DNA of 64,000 nucleotides, taken from assembly GCA_020152595.1 (NCBI GenBank), contig JAIGNY010004520.1:1420001-1484000 (forward strand), written 5' to 3'. How positions within the stretch are numbered: the stretch's first letter is position 1; each line of letters opens with the position of its first letter. The position numbers and the translations under genes are program-made. The notes beneath the pieces are model-generated. The model saw nothing but the letters and a program-made list of their open reading frames with translations. It was not told where the DNA came from and searched no databases. Of this stretch, positions 22,437 to 32,534 are shown in pieces. The DNA comes from Chiridota heheva (Eukaryota > Echinodermata > Holothuroidea > Apodida > Chiridotidae).

Positions 22437-22588
22437 AAGGTCTGACCCTTTTAAGGTCTGACCCTTTTAAGGTCTGACCCTTTTAAGGTCTGACCCTTTT
22501 AAGGTCTGACCCTTTTAAGATCTGACCCTTTTAAGGTCTGACCCTTTTAAGGTCTGACCCTTTTAAGGTCTGACCCTTTTAAGGTCTT
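22437..22588. repeat. 16-bp minisatellite (AAGGTCTGACCCTTTT)
   Basis: About nine near-perfect copies adjoin the 18-bp array. The unit is shortened by two bases relative to it, so the two arrays share ancestry. The unit is partly palindromic (AAGG...CCTT). Confidence 0.92.
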
Positions 22589-23284
22589 AAAGTTAGATGG
22601 TAGTAATAGCCTACCCAAATATGATATTGTAACACAATTTCATTCAGTGCCCCCTAAAGACCTTCTTCTGAAGTGATGATTTAAAAGATAATGAAAGATT
22701 GCGCGTATATATGTTGTTCTTTCATAAGTGGCTGCCAAAGGTGTTGAGGCCTCCCTGATATTTGTATGTGAAAAGTATTCAAACTGTGCTAATGCAGGTG
22801 CCTCACATAATATTCAACAAGCTTAAGACTTCACTGGGACACAGTAAAATCAGGGTTCACAATCAGACACAGAAAAATGTCATTCTTGAAATGTAAGTCA
22901 ACCACTGCAAGTGTTTATATTCATGAATTAATTTCAATAACAATTCACTATTTACAGTGCATTCCATTACCTTTAGTGTTTGGAAAGGTTGTGCACAACA
23001 AATTTCTGATACTTTTTCAAAGGGAAACAGTTGCTGAATTTCATCTGGAATTCTGTCAAAAAAGTGTAGTATGTCTGCCCATGGAGCTATTAACTGAGTT
23101 AATAGCTCCATGGTCTGAGTTAATACCTCCATGGTCTGGCAATCAACTTAAATATTCATCACATCCCACACATGTGCTTCCTGCATCGCCTGGCCACACT
23201 ATAGTGTAACTGAAACTTCTCAAGAAGGCCAACAAGTGATTCCACTAAGTGAAAAGGTTTACAGGCTGATAGTCTACTATGAAC
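22589..23284. other. Unassigned sequence with a small palindrome
   Basis: CCATGGAGCTATTAACT, followed immediately by AGTTAATAGCTCCATGG (about 23079-23115), forms a perfect-looking hairpin, with a further partial repeat to 23135. No gene seen. Confidence 0.5.
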
Positions 23285-23945
<661 letters not shown>

Positions 23946-24186
23946 CCATTCTTAGTATGACCTCCCCCCACCTCCTAGGTATGATTATCAACCCAAAGGA
24001 ACATGCAATTCTCAGAAAAACAGTCTTTTAATTTTGAAAACACAAGAAAACAACAATTTGGCTTATCGAAATGTTAGTGTATGAGTTATGACAGCCTCAA
24101 ATAACTGTCATTTAACTCATGAGAATGCTTTGTACACTTACAATCTTGCTGACAGGCATACAGCAGAGACTATTTGAGGTAAATAT

Positions 24187-24338
24187 GTGGCGCCCAAGCA
24201 AGTGCCTTTTTTGCATCATTTTCGTAGTGCAGGTGTCTTTTTTTATCATTTTCGTAGTGTAAATACCAAAAAATATTATTTTACTCAATTAATTAATTTA
24301 GTAATGCTGGTCAACTTTTCCAATATTTTCATTAAATA
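24187..24338 (+). repeat. Dispersed repeat R1, copy 2, left part
   Basis: GCAAGTGCCTTTTTTGCATCATTTTCGTAGTGCAGG matches the R1 copies at 23632 and 45716. The copy is interrupted at 24338 by the LTR retrotransposon and resumes at 34276. Confidence 0.75.
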
Positions 24339-26074
24339 TGTGAGACGGATCACTTGTAATTATTTCAATACCCCTTTAAGTATCACCTCTTCTCCTTGAT
24401 TTTTTTTGACAGACAGATAACCTGAACAAAGAAACCTTTATTTTGCATCCAAATTGTAATTAGAGTCCTACCCGTGGCTGGTACTAATTTTGTGTTTAAG
24501 AGAGACCACGAGAGACGCTTGGTGACCGTTGTGTGGGAGAGCGCTTGGTGACCGTTGTATGGAAGAGATGCGATTTCGATAATTCTTTAGGACCTTGTTT
24601 TTGTTTTGCCCGTTAATTTTAATTGTACTTTTGTGTACTCAGGAATTTTGTCAGCCTATATAGCTGCTAATATTTTCGGTGAGTTGCTCTTTATTTTATC
24701 TGAGCGATGGTTGTTTCAAACTGATTATCCTGAGATTGTATCCATCCTTCGCTACTTGATGGCGACAGTGTACCGGTGTAAGCGGAACAGGTTCTAAATC
24801 GCATAATTCCCTCGTGAGGCAGTATATCAACAAGGATTTAACACTGGTATTTTGTATTATCGTAATTTTAGAAGAATTAATAATGTATATTATTAAACCG
24901 TTCCAGAATACTAAAGTGCATTATTTTACGAAGAATGGACCGTGTGAACCCCCTCCTTCTTAGGTGAAGTTATAGGCGTGATATGCTCGCCAGGGCAGGC
25001 TCTATTACCTGTCCAGTGGCGGTGTATGTCTATTTTACCCCCTTTTCAGCCATCGTTTTCCCGACTGCTTGGTGAGGGTTCTTAACAGTCACATGGTAGT
25101 CCAAAGTATACTTGCTGCAACACGTGCATTTAGAGGTGCATGCACACTTTTCTGTTGTTAAGTTGTGCATGCGTCCAGGTGGTGCACGCGGCAAGTCGTG
25201 TATGTTTCCTGCGTCCAGTGTGCATGCGTCGGAGGTGCCCGCGTCTAGTGTTTCCTGTATCAAGTGGTGCATGCGTCTGAGGTGGCTGCGTTTAGTGTTT
25301 CCTGTATCAGGTGGTGCATGCGTCGGAGGTGCCTGCGTCTAGTGTTTCCTGTATCAAGTGGTGCATGCGTCTGAGGTGGCTGCGTTTAGTGTTTCCTGTA
25401 TCAAGTGGTGCATGCGTCTAAGGTGCCTGCACCCAGTGTTTCCTGTATCAGGTGGTGCATGCATATGAGGTGCCTGCACCCGGTGTTTCCTGTATCAGGT
25501 GGTGCATGCATATGAGGTGCCTGCGTCTAGTGTTTCCTGTATCAAGTGGTGCATGCGTCTAATGTGCCTACACCCAGTGTTTCCTGTATCCTGTGGTGCG
25601 TGCGTCTGAGGTGCCTGCGTCCAGTATTTCCGGTGTCCTGTGGTGCGTGCGTATACAGTTCCTGCGTTCGGTGTACAGACGACCATGTTCGAGTGTGTAG
25701 CCATTTAGTGTGTAAGATAGACAGATGATTCTTAAGGTGTGCAAGCGTTTAGTTGTGCTTGCGTTTTAGCGTTCAAGTATAGAGAAATATGGTGCTGAAG
25801 TTATTGTTTATCACTTGGACATAATATTTTCTTGTTTTAAAGAGATATTTCTTTTTGACTAGTTGTTAATTGTTTTAAACTATCTTACTGGAAAGTGATG
25901 TGTTTTGGAATTAGGAAGTGAGAGAGTAGAAATAGATTGTCAATTTGAAATCATTTTGTCGTGTTTTCATTTGCCTTTTTTTTTATATGTTCTATTTTCT
26001 TTTAATGCTGATCATTGAAATTATTGAGGGCGTCCTATCCCTAGCTAACTGGAAACGCGGAGGCCAGCGTTACA
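24339..26074 (+). repeat. 5' long terminal repeat
   Basis: 1736 bp, TG...CA. It is nearly identical to 32535-34275 except for substitutions concentrated in about 24900-25160 and a number of single-base indels. It contains a 47-bp minisatellite (25200-25660). LTRs of this length are long for gypsy elements. Confidence 0.95.
25200..25660 (+). repeat. 47-bp minisatellite inside the 5' LTR
   Basis: Units starting GTGTTTCCTGTATCA recur at 25249, 25295, 25342 and onward every 47 bp, about ten copies. Each includes GTGGTGCATGCGTCTGAGG. The same array sits in the 3' LTR. Confidence 0.93.
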
Positions 26075-26076
26075 AT

Positions 26077-26094
26077 TGGTGGCAGCGGTGGGAT
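26077..26094 (+). promoter_or_regulatory. Primer-binding site, complementary to tRNA-Leu 3' end
   Basis: TGGTGGCAGCGGTGGGAT begins 2 nt after the LTR end. Its complement, ATCCCACCGCTGCCA plus CCA, is the 3' end of animal tRNA-Leu(AAG) as I know it. This 18-nt perfect match would prime minus-strand DNA synthesis. Confidence 0.88.
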
Positions 26095-26225
26095 AGGTTG
26101 CTCGATTTATTTTCCAACTTCAATATTTTCGTGAAAAATGCTTTCTCCATTCGAGGACGGACGGATGGAGGGTACTCCACGACAACATGAATCCAGGGCG
26201 GAAGAATCGCAGTGGCTTCTACTAG

Positions 26226-27597
26226 ATGAATTTACAGGCAGTGATGGTGACGCTTCAGCATCAACACTGCAGAGAGGGTCACCACATCTTCTTGGTCGCC
26301 AAGACAGATGGAATCCGTTTGCAACTGCTGCGGAACCGTCGCCGAGAACAACTGCACCAAACGACAGCCGCCAACGACACGTGCCCCAGCTTCTTGGGAC
26401 AACAAGCTTTTCGAACAAGAGGTCCACCAACAGTCTGTTGGGACAGCCGATACGGGCGAACTTTCACCCTCGACTTTATCCCGGGCAACCCCTTTCGCGA
26501 AAGAGTTGCACGCGCAGAAGAGGTAGCTGTAACATCTCGTGGTGATTACTGCAGACCATTTCCACTTGAAAAGAGCTGCGGTGCAAACAGAATGACCAGA
26601 GAAATTCCTCTAATTCCAGTTGATGCAGGGCTGAGAACCTCGAACCACGCACAAGACTACGTTCCACCAATACCTAAAATGGTGGGAACATCAGGTATCC
26701 GACCGGGGATCTATGATGGGACGACGTCGTGGGATGATTATAAGGCTCAGTTCGAGGTAATCGCAGAATTGCATAGTTGGAGTCCTGGTGTGATGGCGAT
26801 GTGTTTAGCCGCCAGCTTGAAAGGCGAAGCCCAATCTGTACTTGCAGATTTGGATGCTGCAGGAAGAAGGAATTATGACACACTTGTAGAGGCCCTGTCT
26901 GGCAGGTTTAGCCCGCGCGCACCAGACCGAAGTTTTTCGCATTCAATTGAAAAATCGTTCTCGAAAGGTGAATGAGACTCTACCAGAGCTGGCACATGAA
27001 GTGCGAGGCTTACACGGCAGGCATATCCAACAGCATCCATCGGATTATTATCCGTGTTGGCCAAGGACCACTTTGTTGATGCTCTAGATGACCCCAATCT
27101 GAGACTAGGTGTCTACCAGACAAGACCTTCTACATTAGACGAAGCCCTGAAAGCCGCTCTGGAGATAGAAGCTTTCTACTTGGTTGAAAAGCAAAGGAAC
27201 TTTGGAGGGAGAAAAGTTGTTCGTGCGGTAGGCAGCACACCACCTACCGCGGCTGGTAATATTTTTTGGACGATCTTGCAGAGCAAGTTCGCAAGATTGT
27301 GGAAGACAACCTAACAGGTCAACGTAGCTCTTTGAGGAGCTGTCGCAGTCTGTGCAGACTCTGAAGGAGGAAATGAGAGTGCTAAAGAACTCTGGGAGGC
27401 TGATCCTAGTGACTCACCGGGCACAAACCCGTTCTCTGACCAGTCGCGAGGAAATACTGCGTAGAACACAATCGAATCACAGGGTGTGTTTTTATTGCCA
27501 AGAGCCAAGACATTTCAAGCGAGACTGCCAAAAACTGAAACAGGTTAGACGCCGACAAGAAGAAGAAAGCTCGGAAAACTCACGGTGTCGGGTTTGA
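26226..27597 (+). pseudogene. gag: Gypsy gag: capsid and zinc knuckle, frameshifted
   Basis: The frame from 26226 (249 codons) carries the capsid region: YDGTTSWDDYKAQFEVIAEL, then LAASLKGEAQSVLADL and DTLVEALSGRFSP (about 26710-26910). After a frameshift the capsid C-terminal part continues (about 27054-27230: FVDALDDPNLRLGVYQTRP, then LDEALKAALEIEAF). A further frame gives the knuckle CFYCQEPRHFKRDC (CX2CX4HX4C, about 27487-27530). Gag forms the particle and packages RNA. The translation start is uncertain because an upstream overlapping frame begins at 26138. At least two indels break it. Confidence 0.88.
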
Positions 27598-27642
27598 GGG
27601 TCGAAGCCCGGCAGTAGACGAAACCAGAAAGAGACCCATTGA

Positions 27643-27969
27643 GTGGCGGTCCATGAGAGCATACCAGGACTGGCCCAAGATGGTATTTACTTAGACGGGA
27701 AAATCATGTCGCAATCAGTTGCTTGCTTGATCGACACAGGAGCAAACATCTCCATTGTCCAAGCTGAGAGGTACTTTAAGATTCCAAAAGATAAGAGACC
27801 TAGTCTCCAGGCAGCGGGGTCCGCATTAGTTTTAGCTGATGGCAGTAGTGTACCAATCCTCGGGAAGACATTTCTGGAGATGTCCATATGTGAAAGCAAT
27901 AAAGCGATGAGACATGAGTTCTGGGTAGCAGACATCGGGCGGATTGCATATTGGGGCTGGACTTCTTAA
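27643..27969 (+). pseudogene. pol: Gypsy pol: retropepsin-like aspartic protease
   Basis: The frame holds GKIMSQSVACLIDTGANISI (about 27697-27756). Here DTG is the catalytic triad of retroviral-type proteases and the following ANISIV matches the usual A..S.. run. LADGSSVPILGK about 30 residues later fits the flap region. It would cleave the Gag-Pol precursor. The frame ends at a stop near 27969 just after GRIAYWGW; the usual ILGLDFL motif straddles that point in another frame (TTGGGGCTGGACTTCTT), indicating one indel. Confidence 0.85.
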
Positions 27970-28599
27970 GACGCGTCACCACTGCTCTATTGATGCAGGA
28001 ATGGGGAAAGTTACATTTGGAAGAGAAGTGGAGGTGGAACCAGAAAGCTGGGACGATTTTTCGTGCAGGATGGTTGCGTGCAAGACATCGTTATTGCCGC
28101 CACGATCGGAGACCATTATAGAAGCGGAGGTCAAGGACCTACCTGTGAATCTACAAGGAAGCTTGGAATTATTGAAGCTTGGAGGGATTGCTAAAAGAGA
28201 GGGGATGCTCGTAACGGAGTTTGACAAGAGTTAAGCCGGGATTATTCCTGTCAGGATGGTTAATCTTTCAAATAAGCCAGTAACCTTGTACAAAAATACA
28301 ACTGTTGGTATGTGTGAAGGGGTGGAGGAAGTTGAGTCTTCTGCGGAACACATTACAGATGATGTGGGAAGCCCAGGTGGACCGGTTGAGGTCCCACCAT
28401 ACTTGAAGCAGCTGTATTTGGAGAGTACAGAGGGGTTGGATAAGGCGCAGGAACGACAAGTGGCTAGAATGTTGTGTAAGTGGAAGGAAGCATTTTCCAC
28501 TGGTCCCCAGGACTTGGGGAAGACTAAGATAGCCAAACATAAGATCAACACTGCGACGCAACCTCCAATAAGACAGGCAGCCGGAGACTCCTATCAACA

Positions 28600-29200
28600 A
28601 ACAAGAGGAGGCTGGGAAAGAGATCGAGGACATGCTGACCCATGGAATTATCGAACCTTCTTGTAGCCCGTGGTCGTCCCTATTGTGCTGGTGAGGAAAA
28701 AGGATGGAAGCTTACGCTTCTGTGTCGATTACCGGAAGGTAAATGATGTGACCATAAAATACTCATACCCCCTCCCACGGATTGACGTGATACCTTGGAT
28801 TTACTTGGTGGTGCTGCCTGGTTTTCCACCCTAGATCTCGCTAGTGGGTACTGGCAGATCGAGGTTGATGAGACAGACAGACCAAAGACCGCTTTTGCTA
28901 CCCACCGGGCTTGTTTCAATTCTGTGTGGTGCCCTTCGGACTCTGCAACGCCCCTGCAACTTTCGAGCGGCTAATGGAACGGGTGTTGGGCGGTCTGCAG
29001 TGGGAGAGCTGTCTCATTTACCTCGATGACGTCATCGTCTTCGGGACTACCTTTGAAGAACATAGGAGCAGGCTCGAGGAGTAATCCAGCGTCTAATGGA
29101 AGCAGGGCTGAAGTTGTCTCCTAAGAAGTGCTTGTTTTTCCGACATGAAGTGGCATTCCTGGGACATATTGTTACAAGCGACGGCGTCGAACTGATCCAA
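28600..29200 (+). pseudogene. pol: Gypsy pol: reverse transcriptase, multiply frameshifted
   Basis: Motifs appear in order across three frames: a HGIIEPS..PW.S segment (about 28633-28675), [19 protein letters not shown] (28690-28750), LPRID (28775-28790), QFCVVPFGLCNAPATFERLM (about 28915-28975) and CLIYLDDVIVFG (about 29008-29043), whose YLDD is the catalytic box. [11 protein letters not shown] (about 29160-29190) closes the domain. It copies the RNA genome into DNA. Four or more single-base breaks are present, while the residues themselves are well conserved. Confidence 0.9.
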
Positions 29201-29208
29201 ATAAGACA

Positions 29209-29814
29209 ATGGCTGTGCAGGAGTGGCCCATCCCAAAGAATGTGACCGAAGTTAGAAGTTTTCTTGGTTTGTGCAGTTATTATAGGAGGTTTGTGAGAGG
29301 TTTTAGTGATATTGCCCGACCATTGCATCGTCTCACTGAAAAGGGGAGGGAATATCAGTGGACAGAAGAATGTGAGTATTCCTTCAAAGAGTTGAAAAGA
29401 CGGCTGACCAATCCTCCAATTCTAAGTTATCCCCAAGGAACTGGTAATTTTGTGTTAGATACTGACGCCAGCAACGGTGTGGGAGCAGTTCTGTCTCAGG
29501 TCCAGAACGGTGAAGAGGAAGTCATTGGCTACTATAGTAAGTCACTCGGAAAGGCAGAACGTCGTTACTGTGTGACCAGAAAGGAATTACTAGCCGTGGT
29601 TCTCGCAGTAAAATGGTTCCACCATTACCCTCTACGGTACTCGCTTCCAAGTAAGGACAGATCACGGCGCCCTTCGGTGGCTGATGCGTTTCCGAACCCG
29701 GAGGGTCAAATTGCTCGATGGCTTGAAACACTAGGAGCATACGACTTCTCAATTGAGCATCGTCCTGGTCGGATCCACAACAATGCAGACAGCCTCTCCA
29801 GACGCCCATGCTAA
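29209..29814 (+). pseudogene. pol: Gypsy pol: reverse transcriptase connection and RNase H
   Basis: A continuous 201-codon frame covers [20 protein letters not shown] (thumb/connection), then [17 protein letters not shown] (first RNase H Asp), [25 protein letters not shown] (catalytic Glu), and [20 protein letters not shown] near the end (the H...N.AD.LSR signature). Around 29620-29690 the frame slips. The expected transition [11 protein letters not shown] is readable only in a neighbouring frame (TACGGTACTCGCTTCC), so the 201-codon frame includes a short out-of-frame patch. RNase H removes the RNA strand during reverse transcription. Confidence 0.9.
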
Positions 29815-30159
29815 GATTGCACATATTGTGAGCGCCAGGAAAGCAAGGAATCTCCTGTGTTGGAAAACCCTGCACGCCAAGACGCGTTGGTTGTCAGACT
29901 GAGGATTCAGTGAACCAGTGTTTTGCTGTAACATCGAAGGGTAGAGAAGAATTACGGGATGACAAACAACCTCTTGCGGTTAAGTGGTCCTCTGAGGAAC
30001 TCCAGGAAAGTCAACGGAAGGACGCGGATATCCAGCCCCTGGTCGAGGCTAAAAGGGAAGGGATTCGACCACCATGGGAGGTGATATCTTCAGGTAGCAG
30101 AACTTTGAAGAACTACTGGTCACAATGGGATAGTCTGGAATTGCGCCAAGGTTTGCTGT

Positions 30160-31260
30160 ACCGACGATTTGAATCGCCCACTGGTGAAGAAGTAACCCAT
30201 CAGCTAATTCTTCCTTCCAATTTGGCGAAAGAAGTTTGGAAAGTGGCACATGCACACCCGCTGTCTGGTCACTTCATGACTAAGAAGACGCTTTAGTCGA
30301 ATTAAAGCTAAGTTCTACTGGAGAGGTGTAGCTCGGGACGAGAGCGTTGGTGTAAGCGTTGCCCCAGTGCAGTGAACGTAAAGGCCCAAGATCTAAGCCC
30401 AAGGCTAAGATGCGGCAATACGCAGCTGGAGAGCCACTCCAAAGAATTGCGGTAGATATTATGGGACCGTTACCACTCACACCTGCTGGCAATAAGTACA
30501 TCTTGGTCGTGGGAGATTACTTTTCCAAATGGACTGAATCCTTTCCCATCCCCAACCAGGAAGCGAATACCATAGCCAGTGTGATTGTGGAGCAATTTGT
30601 CTGCAGACTGGGTATTCCTGACGAAATCCATTCTGATCAGGGGAGGCAGTTTGAGTCGGCCGTATTCACGAAAATGTGTGAACTATTGCATATCAGGAAG
30701 ACAAGGACCACGCCATACCATCCTCAATCGGATGGTATGATCGAACGATTTAACCGCACTTTGGAGGCGATGCTGTCGGCTGTGGTTGCCCCCAACCAGC
30801 GGGATTGGGACGTCTGGTTGCCATACCTGAGCATGGCTTATAATTCAGCAAAACATGACTCAACTGGCTTCACCCCTTCGGAAATCCTATATGGCAGACA
30901 GATCAGAACTCCCATGGATCAGATCACACCGACCGATCAGCAGGATGAGCCAAGTGATTACCCGGAATTTGTCGAGAAACTTGAAGAAAAATTGCGGCGT
31001 GCACAAGATAGCACGACGGCAACTGAAAATTGCAAGTGATCGTCAGAAGACGCAATTTGATCGGGGTGCTTCTACTAATAACTATGATAGGGGCGATTTA
31101 GTCATGGTCCACTATGCAGTTCAAAGTTGGCCTGTCTCCAAAATTACACTGTCCTTGGCGAGGTCCATACCTCGCCCTAAAAAGGCTCAATGACTCTCTG
31201 TACAGGTTGCAATTTGGGCGAAGAAGACGGGGCTTGTTCATTTCAACCGAATGAAGAAAT
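30160..31260 (+). pseudogene. pol: Gypsy pol: integrase with zinc-binding, catalytic core and GPY module
   Basis: The zinc-binding region shows VAHAHPLSGHF (about 30244-30276), then WCKRC in a shifted frame (about 30351-30366), the HHCC pattern. The 226-codon frame 30359-31039 holds the catalytic core: IAVDIMGPLPLTPAGNKYIL (first Asp), DEIHSDQGRQFES (second Asp) and QSDGMIERFNRTLEAML (Glu), completing D,D-35-E. After another shift, GDLVMVH and PWRGPYLALKRLNDSLYRL (about 31155-31210) form the GPY/F module, ending HFNRMKKYNG-like near 31260. No chromodomain was recognised. It inserts the DNA copy into the chromosome. Confidence 0.9.
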
Positions 31261-31576
31261 ACAACGGGATGAACCCGAATGGGTGAAGGCCTTCATGAAC
31301 GACAACAAGGCTGGCAATGAGGTACATACAGAACCTGAAGCACAGAGCAGCCTGGATAAGGGACATTTGGACGAAGGTGTGGCTCCAGGAACACGTTCTA
31401 TGTGCCGGGACAGCGAGGTTGACAAAGAGAAGCTGGAGAAGACGGTCGGTAGCCAAGAAACTTCTCAAACGTTGGCGATACAACTGACCAAATCAAGGGG
31501 TCAGAAGTACCGCATCGCAAAAGACCATCAAGGGTTCGACAAGAACCAGATCGTTACGGTTTTAACTAGCCTGTAA
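31250..31576 (+). pseudogene. Polar C-terminal tail of the gypsy pol region
   Basis: The open frame read through 31190-31576 becomes Glu/Lys/Gln-rich after the GPY module (EPEWVKAFMNDNKAGNEV, then DSEVDKEKLEKTVGSQETSQ). It ends at a stop just before a non-coding spacer. No domain is recognised. It is not in the same frame as the GPY module, so either an indel separates them or this frame is not the translated one. Confidence 0.45.
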
Positions 31577-31749
31577 TCCTTACTGATGTATTATCCCAGT
31601 GACCAATAAATTATTCTTAAAGAGATGATGTCCTCTTGTTTATTTTGTTTGGGCTTGTGAGTTGTTTAGGCTTGCAAGAAGATATTTGTGTGTGTGTGTG
31701 TGTGTGTATGTTATGTGACATACAAACGTGTATTTTTTCTAAAATTTAC

Positions 31750-31779
31750 ACTTTCCTTTTCCTCCTTTTACCTTTTTAG
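31750..31779 (+). promoter_or_regulatory. Candidate splice acceptor for ORF3
   Basis: A 27-nt pyrimidine-rich run (ACTTTCCTTTTCCTCC then TTTTACCTTTTTAG) ends in AG at 31778-31779. This is 8 nt before the ORF3 ATG (31788). A (TG)n run lies at 31689-31707. The arrangement suggests that ORF3 is made from a spliced subgenomic RNA, as envelope genes are in other gypsy elements. Confidence 0.6.
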
Positions 31780-31787
31780 GAGATAGA

Positions 31788-32456
31788 ATGGGGAAAACCG
31801 CACTCTATGAAATAGAATACAGGTGTTCCATGTGCAAGAAGAGGTTCTCGTCCGAGCGCACCTGCGGAACACACAGAAAAGGAGCATGAGAAGAGGATGT
31901 GGACGTGTAGATACTGTAGCTATCGAGTGAGCGGAAGCCTGACGTTGCTCGACATGAAGAAAACTGCAAGAAAAGAGGAATTGAGCGAAAAGAGGGTGAA
32001 AGTGGCGACAGGCCTGTAAAACGATTTCCGAAATAGTTCGCCAGAAAAGAAAGCTCACAGAACAACTCAGAACGCTTAACAACCCCGGTTGCGCGGGCGT
32101 TAACGACGCCTGTCCGGAGGCACGGCGGGAGACGCCGCCAGGGTGGCCTGACCTCCAGGAATTGATAGAGGTAGGGTCGCCATTTTCTGCTCCCACCGGC
32201 CAATCGGAGATAGAGAACTTCGCCGCCACCGCAAGTCCCATTTAAGGTATCGGTGGTATCAAACGTGGAGAGTGTTCAACAGGAGGTTGATTTGGCGGAG
32301 TCAGAGGCTGAGGGGAACCCGCAGGTCACCCGACATGACTTTGCGTTTGAAAGCCGTTTGGGGAGAAACTCTGCTTTAAAGAGACGGATCAAGACGCTCA
32401 CGTATCCTGATGGGAGAGTACTCGAGGTAGAAGAAAGGGAAATCGTGACCGGGTAG
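31788..32456 (+). pseudogene. Gypsy ORF3: C2H2/C2HC zinc-finger protein in the envelope position, frameshifted
   Basis: From ATG 31788 the product starts MGKTALYEIEYRCSMCKKRF, then SSERTCGTHRKG, a C-X2-C...H finger. After a one-base slip comes WTCRYCSYRVSGS, and after a second slip DVARHEENCKKRG: C-X2-C...H-X3-C. A third segment (about 32037-32243) is a long open stretch including NNPGCAGVNDACPEARRE. A last open frame (32253-32456) ends KTLTYPDGRVLEVEEREIV and stops 78 nt before the 3' LTR. There is no signal peptide, furin-like site or membrane segment, so it is not an envelope protein. A nucleic-acid-binding or regulatory role is inferred. Most of its length stays open in some frame, which argues that it is a real gene hit by indels. 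Confidence 0.65.
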
Positions 32457-32521
32457 TCCTTGTACAATTAGAATATTTGTGTGTGCTTCTCTGTGGTAAA
32501 AATTATGGACGCAATGGGCTT

Positions 32522-32534
32522 AGGGAGGGGGCAG
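32522..32534 (+). promoter_or_regulatory. Polypurine tract
   Basis: AGGGAGGGGGCAG lies immediately 5' of the 3' LTR, the expected primer for plus-strand DNA synthesis. Confidence 0.88.

Noticed and set aside
22129..22438. LLKGIR / SLIPFR repeat peptides on opposite strands
   Set aside because: Artefact of an 18-bp minisatellite with a period divisible by three.
31190..32456. Envelope gene of an errantivirus-like element
   Set aside because: No signal peptide, cleavage site, fusion peptide or membrane anchor. The frame instead encodes zinc fingers.
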